64,000 bases of DNA, from positions 148,001 to 212,000 of the forward strand of contig NZ_LTAZ01000005.1 of the NCBI RefSeq assembly GCF_001593955.1. Reading direction: 5' to 3'. Both the position numbers and the translations under genes were made by a program. Source of the DNA: Halalkalicoccus paucihalophilus (GTDB lineage Archaea > Halobacteriota > Halobacteria > Halobacteriales > Halalkalicoccaceae). The notes under the pieces are model-generated. The model did no database searches. It saw only the letters and a program-made list of their open reading frames with translations, and was not told where the DNA came from. This document shows positions 16,517-24,401 of this stretch, piece by piece (the first letter of the stretch is position 1; each line of letters starts with the position of its first letter).

Positions 16517-16636
16517 CTACAGCCAGCCGCGCCGACTCAACACGACGAGAACGCTGTACCCGACCGCGCCGACGGCGAAGATCGCGACGGGGATGAGAAA
16601 CGGCCCGAGCAGTTCGATGATCGATTCGAGAGCCAT
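16517..16636 (-). CDS. Very small single-helix membrane protein
   Basis: A 39-residue frame with a hydrophobic span from about residue 8 to 33 (LGPFLIPVAIFAVGAVGYSV) and a positively charged end (SRRGWL). It has a haloarchaeal small-protein look, and the position alone between two genes supports it. No function can be given. It is divergent from the YdjM-like gene, with 86 bases between. Confidence 0.55.
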   Translation of the reverse strand: MALESIIELLGPFLIPVAIFAVGAVGYSVLVVLSRRGWL

Positions 16637-16722
16637 CGGGCTCACTTCGACGGCGAGGTCCCTAACGCTGCTGATCGTGCGGGGAGTGATAGAGTAATGT
16701 ATTCGAGACGCCAACCACCGGT

Positions 16723-17211
16723 ATGCACACGCCGGGTCACGTCGGCACCGCGTTGCTGGTGTACTCGCCGATCGGTCTCGCCCTCCTGCTTGGGGGTCTC
16801 GACGAACTCGCCGTCCTCGGCGGCGTCGGCATGGTCGCGCTCGCGACGCTACCGGACTGCGATCACCGATTGCCGCTGATCGCCCACCGGGGTCCGACCC
16901 ACTCGCTTCTGTTCGCGCTGGCCCTCGGAACGGTCCTCGGGGCCGCCGGGTTCGTCTTCGGGGAGACCTTCGTGGGCGTTTCGGCACCGATCATGGCGGC
17001 GTTCGCGTTCGCCATCGGAATACTCGCGGTCCTCTCGCACCTCGCCGCCGATTCGATCACGCCGATGGGGATCAGCCCGCTGTGGCCCCTCTCGGGGTGG
17101 CACTACTCGGCGAACGTCGTTCGCGCGAAGAACCCGATCGCGAACTTCCTCTTACTCGCCGTCGGCGTCGCCGCCGCGACCGGCGCGCTGGCGCTCGCGA
17201 CCATGCTCTAG
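16723..17211 (+). CDS. YdjM/DUF457-type membrane-bound metal-dependent hydrolase
   Basis: A 162-residue membrane protein of the YdjM-like family. It has four or five hydrophobic spans and the conserved polar motifs between them: the N-terminal MHTPGH, LPDCDHR near residue 43-49, HRGPTHSLLFA near 54-64 and a histidine/aspartate pair in LSHLAADSIT near 107. These residues are thought to form a metal site. The physiological substrate is unknown. The TAG stop shares CTAG (17208-17211) with the convergent HAD gene. Confidence 0.85.
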   Translation: MHTPGHVGTALLVYSPIGLALLLGGLDELAVLGGVGMVALATLPDCDHRLPLIAHRGPTHSLLFALALGTVLGAAGFVFGETFVGVSAPIMAAFAFAIGILAVLSHLAADSITPMGISPLWPLSGWHYSANVVRAKNPIANFLLLAVGVAAATGALALATML

Positions 17212-17984
17212 AGGATCGAACCGATCTCGGCGATCGAATCCAGCACGTAGTCGGGGTCGATCTCGGAATCGGCGAGCGCCCGATCGTCGGTGACGCCCGT
17301 CCGCACCAGCGCGGTCGTCATCCCCGCGCGCTCGCCCATCGCGATGTCGGTGTCCAACCGATCCCCGACGACGAGACAGTCCTTCGGGGCGGCCCCGAGC
17401 GTCCGCTCGATCGCCTCGACCGCGCTCGGGGCGGGTTTCCCCATGATCGCGTCGGGCTCCCTGCCCGTGACTCCCGCGATCGCGTTGATGATCGCGCCCG
17501 ACCCGGGGACCTCGCGGTCCTCGGTTGGGATCGTCCGATCGGGGTCGGTGCCGATGAAGAGGGTCCCATCGGCGAGCGCCCACAGCGCGTGTTTCAGGTC
17601 GTCATACGAGAACTCCCGGTCGATCGAGGCGACGAGGGCGTCCGCCCGGTCGTACTCGTCGGTCAGCGAGAGCCCCGCCTCCCCGAGTTGGGCTTCGAGG
17701 CCCTCCTCGCCGATCACGTACAACTCGTCGGTGGCGTGCTCGCGCGCGAGGTACTCGGCGGTGATCGTCCCCGCGGTGATCAGTTCCTCGGACGCGAGCG
17801 AGAAGCCGTGACGGACGAGGCGCTCGGCGTAGGCTTTTCGGGTCCGGATCGGGTTGTTCGAGACGAACGCGACCGGAAGCCCGCGCTCGCGTATCGTCTC
17901 GACGGCCCCGATCGCCCCTGCGATGGGCTCGCTGCCCCGGATCAGCGTCCCGTCGACGTCGAGGACGACTCCCTCAGGGGCCAT
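17208..17984 (-). CDS. HAD-superfamily hydrolase, subfamily IIA (NagD-like phosphatase)
   Basis: A 258-residue phosphatase of the HAD IIA class. Motif I is VLDVDGTL (nucleophile near residue 8), motif II lies in VAFVSNN, the C2-type cap lies between, and motif III/IV is CLVVGDRLDTDI (near 205). GKPAPSAVEAIE is the family signature. Members hydrolyse small phosphoesters such as sugar phosphates or p-nitrophenyl phosphate. Its start codon abuts the stop of the aldo/keto reductase without any gap, so the two genes form an operon read from 18803. Confidence 0.9.
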   Translation of the reverse strand: MAPEGVVLDVDGTLIRGSEPIAGAIGAVETIRERGLPVAFVSNNPIRTRKAYAERLVRHGFSLASEELITAGTITAEYLAREHATDELYVIGEEGLEAQLGEAGLSLTDEYDRADALVASIDREFSYDDLKHALWALADGTLFIGTDPDRTIPTEDREVPGSGAIINAIAGVTGREPDAIMGKPAPSAVEAIERTLGAAPKDCLVVGDRLDTDIAMGERAGMTTALVRTGVTDDRALADSEIDPDYVLDSIAEIGSIL

Positions 17985-18803
17985 TCACTCGGCGACCGGC
18001 GGCTCGTTCCACGGCGCGCTCTCGGGATCGATCAGGCGTTTTTCCTGCTCGAGCCCGTTGATCTTGGCCATGTCGCTCTCCGAGAGGTCGTCGACGATAT
18101 CGAGCGCGCGGTAGTTTTCCTCGATGTGTGCGCCGCTCGCCTTCGGGGTCGGGTGGATCCCTCGGTTGATCAGCCAGGCCAGCGCGACCTGGGTGGCCGT
18201 GGCGTTGTGCTTGCCCGCGATGTCGTTGATCTCGGGGATCCCAGTCACCTCGCCGCGGGCGATCGGCGAGTACGCCACGAGGTGGTGGTCGTTGTCCTCG
18301 GCGAACCCCGCGAGGCGCTCCTGTGGGAGCAGGGGATGGCACTCGACTTGGTGAGCGAAGATCGGCGCCTCGAGGATCGCTTGGGCCTCCTCCAACTGGT
18401 CGACCCGGAAGTTGCTCAGTCCGATCCGGTCGATCGTGCCGTTCTGCACGAGGTCGTCGAACGCCCCTAAGGTGTCCTCGGCGTCGTACTCGCCGATCGG
18501 CCAGTGGACGTACAGCAGATCGATGGTGTCGACGCCGAGTTTCTCCCGACTCACCTCGACCGATTCGAGGACGTCCTCGTAGGCGAGGTTCTCGGTGTCG
18601 ATCTTCGTCGCGAGGAAGATATCCTCCCGGGGAACGTCGCTTTCGGCGATCGCGTCGCCGACGTACTCCTCGTTCTCGTAGACCTGTGCGGTGTCGACGT
18701 GTCGATAGCCGGCGTCGAGTGCGCGTTTGACGTTCTCGACGCAGTCCTCGGGGTCTTCGAGCTTGTACGTCCCGAAACCGAGTGTGGGGAGCGATCGTGA
18801 CAT
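17985..18803 (-). CDS. Aldo/keto reductase
   Basis: A 272-residue NADPH-dependent oxidoreductase with a TIM barrel. The catalytic tetrad is visible: Asp in HVDTAQVY, the Tyr of the same segment, Lys in LATKID, and His in YVHWPIG. GLSNFRVDQLEEA and the cofactor-binding PTPKASG near the C-terminus are typical of the 2,5-diketo-gluconate reductase group. A carbonyl substrate is certain as a class but not as a compound. It is the first gene of a tight pair with the HAD phosphatase. Confidence 0.92.
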   Translation of the reverse strand: MSRSLPTLGFGTYKLEDPEDCVENVKRALDAGYRHVDTAQVYENEEYVGDAIAESDVPREDIFLATKIDTENLAYEDVLESVEVSREKLGVDTIDLLYVHWPIGEYDAEDTLGAFDDLVQNGTIDRIGLSNFRVDQLEEAQAILEAPIFAHQVECHPLLPQERLAGFAEDNDHHLVAYSPIARGEVTGIPEINDIAGKHNATATQVALAWLINRGIHPTPKASGAHIEENYRALDIVDDLSESDMAKINGLEQEKRLIDPESAPWNEPPVAE

Positions 18804-18870
18804 ATCCCGAAGTCCACGCGCCACTCGTAAATTGGCTATGGTTGCGAGGGCCGGTGGAGCACGGAAGCAG

Positions 18871-19431
18871 TCAGTCCACGCGTGCGAGCACCCAGACCGA
18901 AAACAGGACCGCGCCGATCGTTTCGGGGATCGCGAGGCCCGGTCCCACCCGGAGGCCGGCGGCCCACGCGAGCCACTGGAGGAGGTGTAGGTTCGCGAGC
19001 CAGATCGCCGCGAGCCCGAACCGGGGCTCGCCGGCCAGCACGCCCGCAGTGCCGTCGAGCCACAGCGTGAGGGTGACGAGCAGGTAGAAGCCGGCGGCGA
19101 CCGACAGGTGGTACGGATGGCCGGTCGGGAAGAGGCCGACGCCCGCGAGCAACACGAGCGCGCCGGCGAGCACACCGGCAACGAGCCAGTCGAGGCGGTG
19201 GCGGGCACTCGCGGCGAGGGCCGCCGCAAACGGGAGTCCGATGACGCCGGCGAGTATCAGTCCACCGTTGAAGGGCCACGCGGTCGGCGCGTCGGGCGCG
19301 CCGAGATCCGAGAGCGCGTCGCCGGCCCACGAGAACTCCGGGGCCAGCAGTATCGAACCGAAAATGGTGACGGCCGCGATCAGGGGGGCGAGGAACGCCG
19401 ACAGTCGGCCGATTCCAACGAGCCGGTTCAT
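18871..19431 (-). CDS. DUF998-family membrane protein
   Basis: A 186-residue polytopic protein with six hydrophobic spans, starting MNRLVGIGRLSAFLAPLIA. The segments FSWAGDALSDLGAP (near residue 34-47) and PTGHPYHLSVAAGFYLL (near 112) are the marks of the DUF998 family, whose function is unknown. Its ATG overlaps the preceding PH-domain gene by four bases, so it is the third gene of an operon running from 21406 to 18871. Confidence 0.8.
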   Translation of the reverse strand: MNRLVGIGRLSAFLAPLIAAVTIFGSILLAPEFSWAGDALSDLGAPDAPTAWPFNGGLILAGVIGLPFAAALAASARHRLDWLVAGVLAGALVLLAGVGLFPTGHPYHLSVAAGFYLLVTLTLWLDGTAGVLAGEPRFGLAAIWLANLHLLQWLAWAAGLRVGPGLAIPETIGAVLFSVWVLARVD

Positions 19432-20948
19432 GCGTCCTCGAACCGCGGGAGTGCCCGGTCGACCCGCCGTTGACGACGTTCGTGGGTGGCCTCGCGCGTT
19501 CGCTTCTGCAGTGCGGTCTGGAGCCGGTCGGCGACCGTCTCGCGCAGGTCCGTCGCGTCCTCCTCGTCGAGGTCGATCGCGTGGGCGTCGCCGCCGACGA
19601 GGCTACCGGTACCGGCGGTGTCGATCACTACGGAGGCCAGTCGCCAGCGTCGCTGGAGGATCGTCTGAGTGTGAATGGCGTTCTGGACGCGGTAGTAGGG
19701 GACCACTCGCGTGGTGCGGTTCCAAAAGCCCGTCCGGGTAACGACGTGGTCCTCGCCGACGAAATACCCGCGGGATTTCCACTTGTAGTGGGCGGCGACC
19801 GGAGCGAGGGGCACGCCGATCAGGAGGGCGTACCAGTACATCTCGAAGCCGAGCGCGAGGGTCCCGGCGTAGACCAGTCCCGCGAGAACCCCGAGCGCGA
19901 GCAGGTAGCGAAAGGCGTAGCGTCTGCGCGCGCGTTTTGGCGGGCGAACGATCTCGATCCCCTCGAACGGCTCGATCCGGCGGGCGATCGACCACGTGGT
20001 CTCCCGGTCGGCGATCGGGACGGCGGACTCGGAGCCGACGCTCCCGTCCTGTCCGGGGGCGTAGCCGGCGGTCTCGACGGCGAGGCTGGCATACCCCAGT
20101 AGACGCTTGAGGAGGTTCTCGCGGAGAGCGAGCAACTGGACCTTATCGAGCGGGATCGAGCCGTCGAAGCGCTGGACCAATCCGCGCTCGTAGCGCAGTT
20201 CATCCCCCGAGCGGGTGAGTCGAAAACCGTAGGTACTGAGAAACGCACTCGCGCCGCTCAGAAGCGCCGAGACGACCACCACGAGGACGATCACCGCCCC
20301 CACGACGAGAAACGGGCTGATCGGGAGGTCCGTCAGCAGTTCGAGCAACACAGGTGGCCCGGCAAACGAGAGCAACACCGAGAGAAACGAGGCCAGCCGA
20401 AGGTCGAAGGAGGCGACCGCCAGCACCGCGAGGTCCTCGGGCGTGATCGCATAGAGGAGTTCGTCCTTGTCGGCCGGGGATCCCTCACTGGTAGCTGTCG
20501 TGGATTCGGCGCGTTTCCGTCGTCTGAGTTCGTTCTGCAGGCGTTTGGCCTCCTCGTAGCCGACGTATCTGAGGATCGCTTCTGTCTCGCCGCCACCCGC
20601 GGTCTCGATCCGGAGTTCCGCGATCCCGAGCGCGCGCTGGACGACGTTGCGCGAGATGTCGACGTTCTGGACCCGCCGATACGGGATCTCCCGGTTGCGC
20701 CGGGAAACGACCCCCGAGTGGATATCGAACGTATCGGGGGTCGTCTCGTACTCGAATCGCTTGTAGTAGGCGAGCTGCCAGGCGACGGCCGCCACGAAAC
20801 CGACGAGGATCGCGAGCGCGGCGAGGGCGATCCCGATCCCCCCGAACGCCGGCCCCGAGGCGATCGCGGCGAAAAAGACCAACGGGACGTAGCCGAGTAC
20901 CGCCTGAGTGACCCGATAGGGGATCGAAAGCGGGTGCAGACGGGTCAT
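19428..20948 (-). CDS. PH-domain membrane protein, YdbT-like
   Basis: A 506-residue membrane protein with three bacterial-PH (bPH2) domains, each preceded by a pair of membrane helices. The repeats can be seen as HSGVVSRRNREIPYRRVQNVDI (split near residue 80-101), YERGLVQRFDGSIPLDKVQL near 260 and TRTGFWNRTTRVVPYYRVQN near 400. This is the architecture of YdbT, which works with YdbS; the Bacillus pair has been linked to resistance against bacteriocin-like peptides. It overlaps both neighbours by four bases. Confidence 0.85.
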   Translation of the reverse strand: MTRLHPLSIPYRVTQAVLGYVPLVFFAAIASGPAFGGIGIALAALAILVGFVAAVAWQLAYYKRFEYETTPDTFDIHSGVVSRRNREIPYRRVQNVDISRNVVQRALGIAELRIETAGGGETEAILRYVGYEEAKRLQNELRRRKRAESTTATSEGSPADKDELLYAITPEDLAVLAVASFDLRLASFLSVLLSFAGPPVLLELLTDLPISPFLVVGAVIVLVVVVSALLSGASAFLSTYGFRLTRSGDELRYERGLVQRFDGSIPLDKVQLLALRENLLKRLLGYASLAVETAGYAPGQDGSVGSESAVPIADRETTWSIARRIEPFEGIEIVRPPKRARRRYAFRYLLALGVLAGLVYAGTLALGFEMYWYALLIGVPLAPVAAHYKWKSRGYFVGEDHVVTRTGFWNRTTRVVPYYRVQNAIHTQTILQRRWRLASVVIDTAGTGSLVGGDAHAIDLDEEDATDLRETVADRLQTALQKRTREATHERRQRRVDRALPRFEDA

Positions 20949-21406
20949 ACGGCGTCGTCACCCTCGGCGTCGATCGCGAGGGCCTTCAACCGACGCTGGA
21001 GGTCGTCGGCCCCCTCGGGGGTAAGACCCGGAACGGTGACGTCCGCACCCCGCGAGCCCGCCGTGTAGACGACGGTGCTCGCGAGTCCCGTCGCGCGTTC
21101 GAGCGGGCTGCGCCGGGAGTCGACGTGCTGGATCCGGACGAACGGAACGACCGTCTTTACCCGGGTGAAGACGCCACGTTCGAGGTACAGCGCGTCATCG
21201 CGGACCTCGTAGCGCCAGACCCGGTAGCGAAGCAGGCTGTGGGCACCGAACAGGACGAACAGGCCGGCGAAGACGGCGACGGGAAGCCAGAGCCCGAGGT
21301 CAAGGAAGAAGACTCCGACGGCGCCGACGATCGCCGCGAGAATCGCCGCCGAGAGAGCGGCCTGAAGCACCCAGACGACGCAGATGCGAGGGTGGAGCGA
21401 GCGCAT
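20945..21406 (-). CDS. PH-domain membrane protein, YdbS-like
   Basis: A 153-residue protein with two membrane helices (about 12-55) followed by one bPH2 domain (LERGVFTRVKTVVPFVRIQH, near residues 78-97). It is the usual small partner of the YdbT-like protein encoded immediately downstream with a 4-base overlap. First gene of the three-gene operon; 39 bases separate it from the upstream MBL gene's stop. Confidence 0.85.
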   Translation of the reverse strand: MRSLHPRICVVWVLQAALSAAILAAIVGAVGVFFLDLGLWLPVAVFAGLFVLFGAHSLLRYRVWRYEVRDDALYLERGVFTRVKTVVPFVRIQHVDSRRSPLERATGLASTVVYTAGSRGADVTVPGLTPEGADDLQRRLKALAIDAEGDDAV

Positions 21407-21445
21407 TACCTGCCGTTCGGACCCGGGGGAAATGAAGGGTCTGGA

Positions 21446-22174
21446 TTAGGCCTCGGGCGAGAGTATCTCGACGATCAGTCCCCGATCGCGGGCGTCCGCG
21501 GCGAACGCCTCAGCGTCCGCTTCGAGCGCCTCGAACGTGTCGTAGTGGACCGGCACCACCAGCTCCGCACCGATCCGCTCGGCGAGGTCCACGATCGCGT
21601 CGGGCGACATCGTGAAGGCGTCGTCGATGGGCGCGAGGAATACGTCGACAGTGAGTCCCCTATACTCGGGAATCACATCGCTGTCGCCGGGGTAGAAGAC
21701 CGTCGTCCCGTCGAAGTCGAGTCGGTAGCCCACGCCCTCGCCCACCGGGTGGTAGGGCGTGCCGTCCTCGCGGGTGTGGCCGTCGGGCGTATTGTAGGCG
21801 CTGATCGCCTCAATCCCGATCCCATCGATCTCGAAGGTGTCGCCGATCCCGACGCGGCGGATCTCGTAGTCCAGCTCCGAGACGGGACGCGACTCTCGGT
21901 CGATCTCCTCGCTACGGATCCCCTCGAAGACGCCGACGACGGCATCGTCCGCCGCAACGCGCTCGATCCCGTCGGGGTCGTAGTGGTCGTCGTGGGTCAC
22001 GAGCACCAGATCGCCGTCCCGGGCGTCGGAGTCGTCCAGAACGCCGTAGCGGCCCGGGTCGATGTAGACGACCCGTTCTCCGTCGGTGATCCGTGAGGTC
22101 GCATAGCCGAGCCAGTCGATTGTCAGATCGCCGTACGTAGTGGACACGGGTTCGACTACGTCGAGGAGGGGCAA
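21446..22174 (-). CDS. MBL-fold metallo-hydrolase
   Basis: A 242-residue metallo-beta-lactamase-fold protein. The zinc motif is LVTHDDHYD (near residue 59-67), where the first HxH position is altered to HxD as in UlaG/YcjG-like archaeal members. FYPGDSD near 155 and VPVHYDTF near 209 supply the remaining metal ligands. An alternative start is the GTG nine codons in (22147), giving an STTYGDLTIDWLGYA N-terminus that fits the family better. Substrate unknown. Confidence 0.85.
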   Translation of the reverse strand: MPLLDVVEPVSTTYGDLTIDWLGYATSRITDGERVVYIDPGRYGVLDDSDARDGDLVLVTHDDHYDPDGIERVAADDAVVGVFEGIRSEEIDRESRPVSELDYEIRRVGIGDTFEIDGIGIEAISAYNTPDGHTREDGTPYHPVGEGVGYRLDFDGTTVFYPGDSDVIPEYRGLTVDVFLAPIDDAFTMSPDAIVDLAERIGAELVVPVHYDTFEALEADAEAFAADARDRGLIVEILSPEA

Positions 22175-22261
22175 AAAGCCACGAGAAGCGATTACTACGG
22201 CGATAAACGCTCGGCTGCGATACGAAATAGTGATTCGAGGCGAAAACGGCCCGGAACCGGT

Positions 22262-23458
22262 TCAGTTCTCGCCGGTGACGATTCCGGCGACGCGCTCGCG
22301 GTCGAACAACTGCTCCTCGGCGGGGATCTCCGGGTAGGGTTCGCCCTCGGCGTACTCGGGCCACTCGCCGAACTGGTCGGGATAGAGCTGTTTGGCGCCC
22401 ATCTCCAGTTGGAAGAGGTTCATGATCGGACCCTGATAGCGCATCCCCGCGGGATACACGCGGTCGTTCTCGACCGCCGAGAGCTGGCCCCCGACCGGGT
22501 GGGACGCGAGGTCATCACGGACCTGTCCCATGTCGTAGTCCGGGCCGAGTCCCCAGAGGTGAAGGATCACGTCGGGGTCGGCTTCGAGCATCGCCTCGTA
22601 GCCGACGGTCCCCCACAGCGCCGACCAGTCCTCCTCGGCGAAGGCGTCGACCGCGCCCAGCGGCCGGGTATCGGCGAGCCAGTAGCCCGGCTTGTTGAGG
22701 TGATAGGTGAAAAACTCCTCGCCGCTTTGGGTGACGCGCACGGCCGTGGGGCGCTCCCCCTCGGGCGGAAGTCCCTCCTCGATGGTCGCGAGTAGGTCCT
22801 CGTGGACCGATGCGAGGGCCTCGTAACGCTCCTCTTCCCTGAATACCTGCGCGACCGTGCCGAACAGCTCCCAGAGCGTGTAGTACTGGTACTCGCCGTC
22901 GTACTCGCCCGTCGGTTCGGCGTGGGTACCGCTGTAGAAATTGCCGAAGAAGGGGGCGAGGCTGTCGCTGATCTCGTCGATGTCCGACTGCGACCAGTTC
23001 TCGAGGCTCGTAACGTACGTCGGGTCCACGAGATGGACGTCGCTGTCGAGTTCGTACAGTCGCTCCTTGGGGAGCCCGTTCTGCCAGGGGTTCGCGAGGC
23101 CCTCCCACTCGAAGGACACGCCCGAAAGGCGCTCGTAGTAGTGGTTCATGATCGTCCCGGCCATCTCCGTCGAGAACATCGAGTTGACAGCCTCCCCGTG
23201 GCCGAGCGCGACCGCCATGTCCGCGTACTGCGGGAAAACGGTGAAGACGCTCTCGGGGACGGCCTCGAACTCGACCTCACCGACCGGCGAGAGTTCGACG
23301 GTGACGGCCCCGTCCCCGTTCGAACCAGTCGAGTTCGGATCGCCCGAGTCGCCGCCCCCGCCGAGACAGCCCGCGATCCCTCCGGCGATGACGACCCCGC
23401 CGATTCCTTTCACGTAGTTCCGTCGCGTCGGCGTCCCGCTAACCCTGTCGTTCGCCAT
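22262..23458 (-). CDS. Iron(III)/siderophore-type ABC transporter substrate-binding lipoprotein
   Basis: A 398-residue secreted protein: twin-arginine-like start (TRRNYVKGIGG), lipobox IAGC near residue 28-31, a short Gly/Asp/Ser linker, then a helical-backbone type binding protein with class III features (VEFEAVPESVFTVFPQYADM near 65-85; DVHLVDPTYV; EADPDVILHLWG near 295). The family takes up ferric siderophores, haem or cobalamin. No permease or ATPase genes are nearby. An iron-box palindrome lies five bases before the start codon, which supports an iron role and iron control. Confidence 0.87.
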   Translation of the reverse strand: MANDRVSGTPTRRNYVKGIGGVVIAGGIAGCLGGGGDSGDPNSTGSNGDGAVTVELSPVGEVEFEAVPESVFTVFPQYADMAVALGHGEAVNSMFSTEMAGTIMNHYYERLSGVSFEWEGLANPWQNGLPKERLYELDSDVHLVDPTYVTSLENWSQSDIDEISDSLAPFFGNFYSGTHAEPTGEYDGEYQYYTLWELFGTVAQVFREEERYEALASVHEDLLATIEEGLPPEGERPTAVRVTQSGEEFFTYHLNKPGYWLADTRPLGAVDAFAEEDWSALWGTVGYEAMLEADPDVILHLWGLGPDYDMGQVRDDLASHPVGGQLSAVENDRVYPAGMRYQGPIMNLFQLEMGAKQLYPDQFGEWPEYAEGEPYPEIPAEEQLFDRERVAGIVTGEN

Positions 23459-23462
23459 GTTT

Positions 23463-23476
23463 TTAGGCTAGCCTAA
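23463..23476 (-). promoter_or_regulatory. Iron-dependent repressor box (DtxR/Idr/SirR type)
   Basis: TTAGGCTAGCCTAA is a perfect 14-base palindrome matching the half-site pattern of DtxR-family iron repressors. It lies at the promoter and start region of the iron-type binding protein gene, whose ATG is at 23458. Occupation there would block transcription when iron is plentiful. Confidence 0.75.
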
Positions 23477-23518
23477 TAACTGATAAGCCCTCCGAAGTAG
23501 CGACATGACCCTATCGAG

Positions 23519-23809
23519 TCAGGAGGCGTTGGAATTTTCGACAGTTCGGACGTCGTTCGCACCACACTCCGGACACGCGAGTTCGCCCTTCGTCTCCGTA
23601 ACGGCCTCGCTTCGGGGAAACGTCGCGCCACAGGAGCCACATCGCGCGCTCTCGCGCTGGGTGAGCGTGGTGTGTTGTGCGGGGATTCCGCGGACGATCC
23701 CACAGCCACACGCCGGGCACGCGAGTTCGTTTTCTGTGTCGGTCGTCGCCTCCTCTCGCGGAAACGTCGCCCCGCAGGCCGTACAGCGGGCGTTGATCGG
23801 GTTCGGCAT
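23519..23809 (-). CDS. Tandem zinc-ribbon protein
   Basis: A 96-residue protein made of two near-identical zinc ribbons. The first reads CTACGATFPREEATTDTE then LACPACG (about residues 9-35); the second reads CGSCGATFPRSEAVTETK then LACPECG (about 57-83). A short linker, GIPAQHTTLTQRE, joins them. The internal repeat shows a recent duplication of one ribbon. Small double zinc fingers are frequent in haloarchaea and some bind nucleic acids; no role can be assigned here. Other ATGs lie at 23815 and 23830 and cannot be excluded as starts. Confidence 0.75.
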   Translation of the reverse strand: MPNPINARCTACGATFPREEATTDTENELACPACGCGIVRGIPAQHTTLTQRESARCGSCGATFPRSEAVTETKGELACPECGANDVRTVENSNAS

Positions 23810-23884
23810 GATCATGATATCAAGTGGCATGATCATAGTTCGTCCGGTGGGTCGGGACATCGTTTTCCGCCTCGATAACGAGCG

Positions 23885-24397
23885 ATGGACATGGAATTCG
23901 ACGTGATTCAGGGCGATATCGCTCGACAGGAGGCCGATGCGCTGGTCAACGCAGCGGGGACGAGCCTGCGGATGGGCTCCGGCGTCGCCGGGGCGTTGCG
24001 CCGCGGCGCCGACGGGCCGATAAACGAGGCGGCGATGGAGAAGGGACCCGTCGATCTGGGCGGGGTCGCGGTAACCGACGCCTACGATCTGGACGCAGAA
24101 TACGTGATCCACGCCGCGGCGATGCCCCATTACGGGGACGGCCGGGCCACCGCCGAAAGCATCCGCGAGGCGACTCGAAACACCCTCGAGCGGGCCGATG
24201 AACTGGGCTGTGCGTCGCTCGTGATCCCCGCGCTCGGCTGTGGGGCCGCCGGGTTCGACCTCCGGACGGGTGTACGGTTCGTCGCCGAGGCCATCGACGC
24301 CCACGAGCCCGATTCGATCGCGGATGTACGATTCATCGCCTACAGCGACGGGGAACACGAAGTGGTCCGGGAGGTCGCCGACGACGTGCGCTCGTGA
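23885..24397 (+). CDS. Macro domain protein (ADP-ribose / O-acetyl-ADP-ribose deacetylase type)
   Basis: A 170-residue macro domain. FDVIQGDIARQEADALVNAAG (split over residues 5-25) with the NAAG loop, the GSGVAGALRRGAD phosphate loop (near 31-43) and LVIPALGCGAAGFD (near 112-126) line the ADP-ribose pocket. Such enzymes remove ADP-ribose or O-acetyl groups from ADP-ribose. The catalytic asparagine equivalent is in NAAG. Cytosolic. The gene is divergent from the zinc-ribbon gene. Confidence 0.9.
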   Translation: MDMEFDVIQGDIARQEADALVNAAGTSLRMGSGVAGALRRGADGPINEAAMEKGPVDLGGVAVTDAYDLDAEYVIHAAAMPHYGDGRATAESIREATRNTLERADELGCASLVIPALGCGAAGFDLRTGVRFVAEAIDAHEPDSIADVRFIAYSDGEHEVVREVADDVRS

Positions 24398-24401
24398 GCG
24401 C

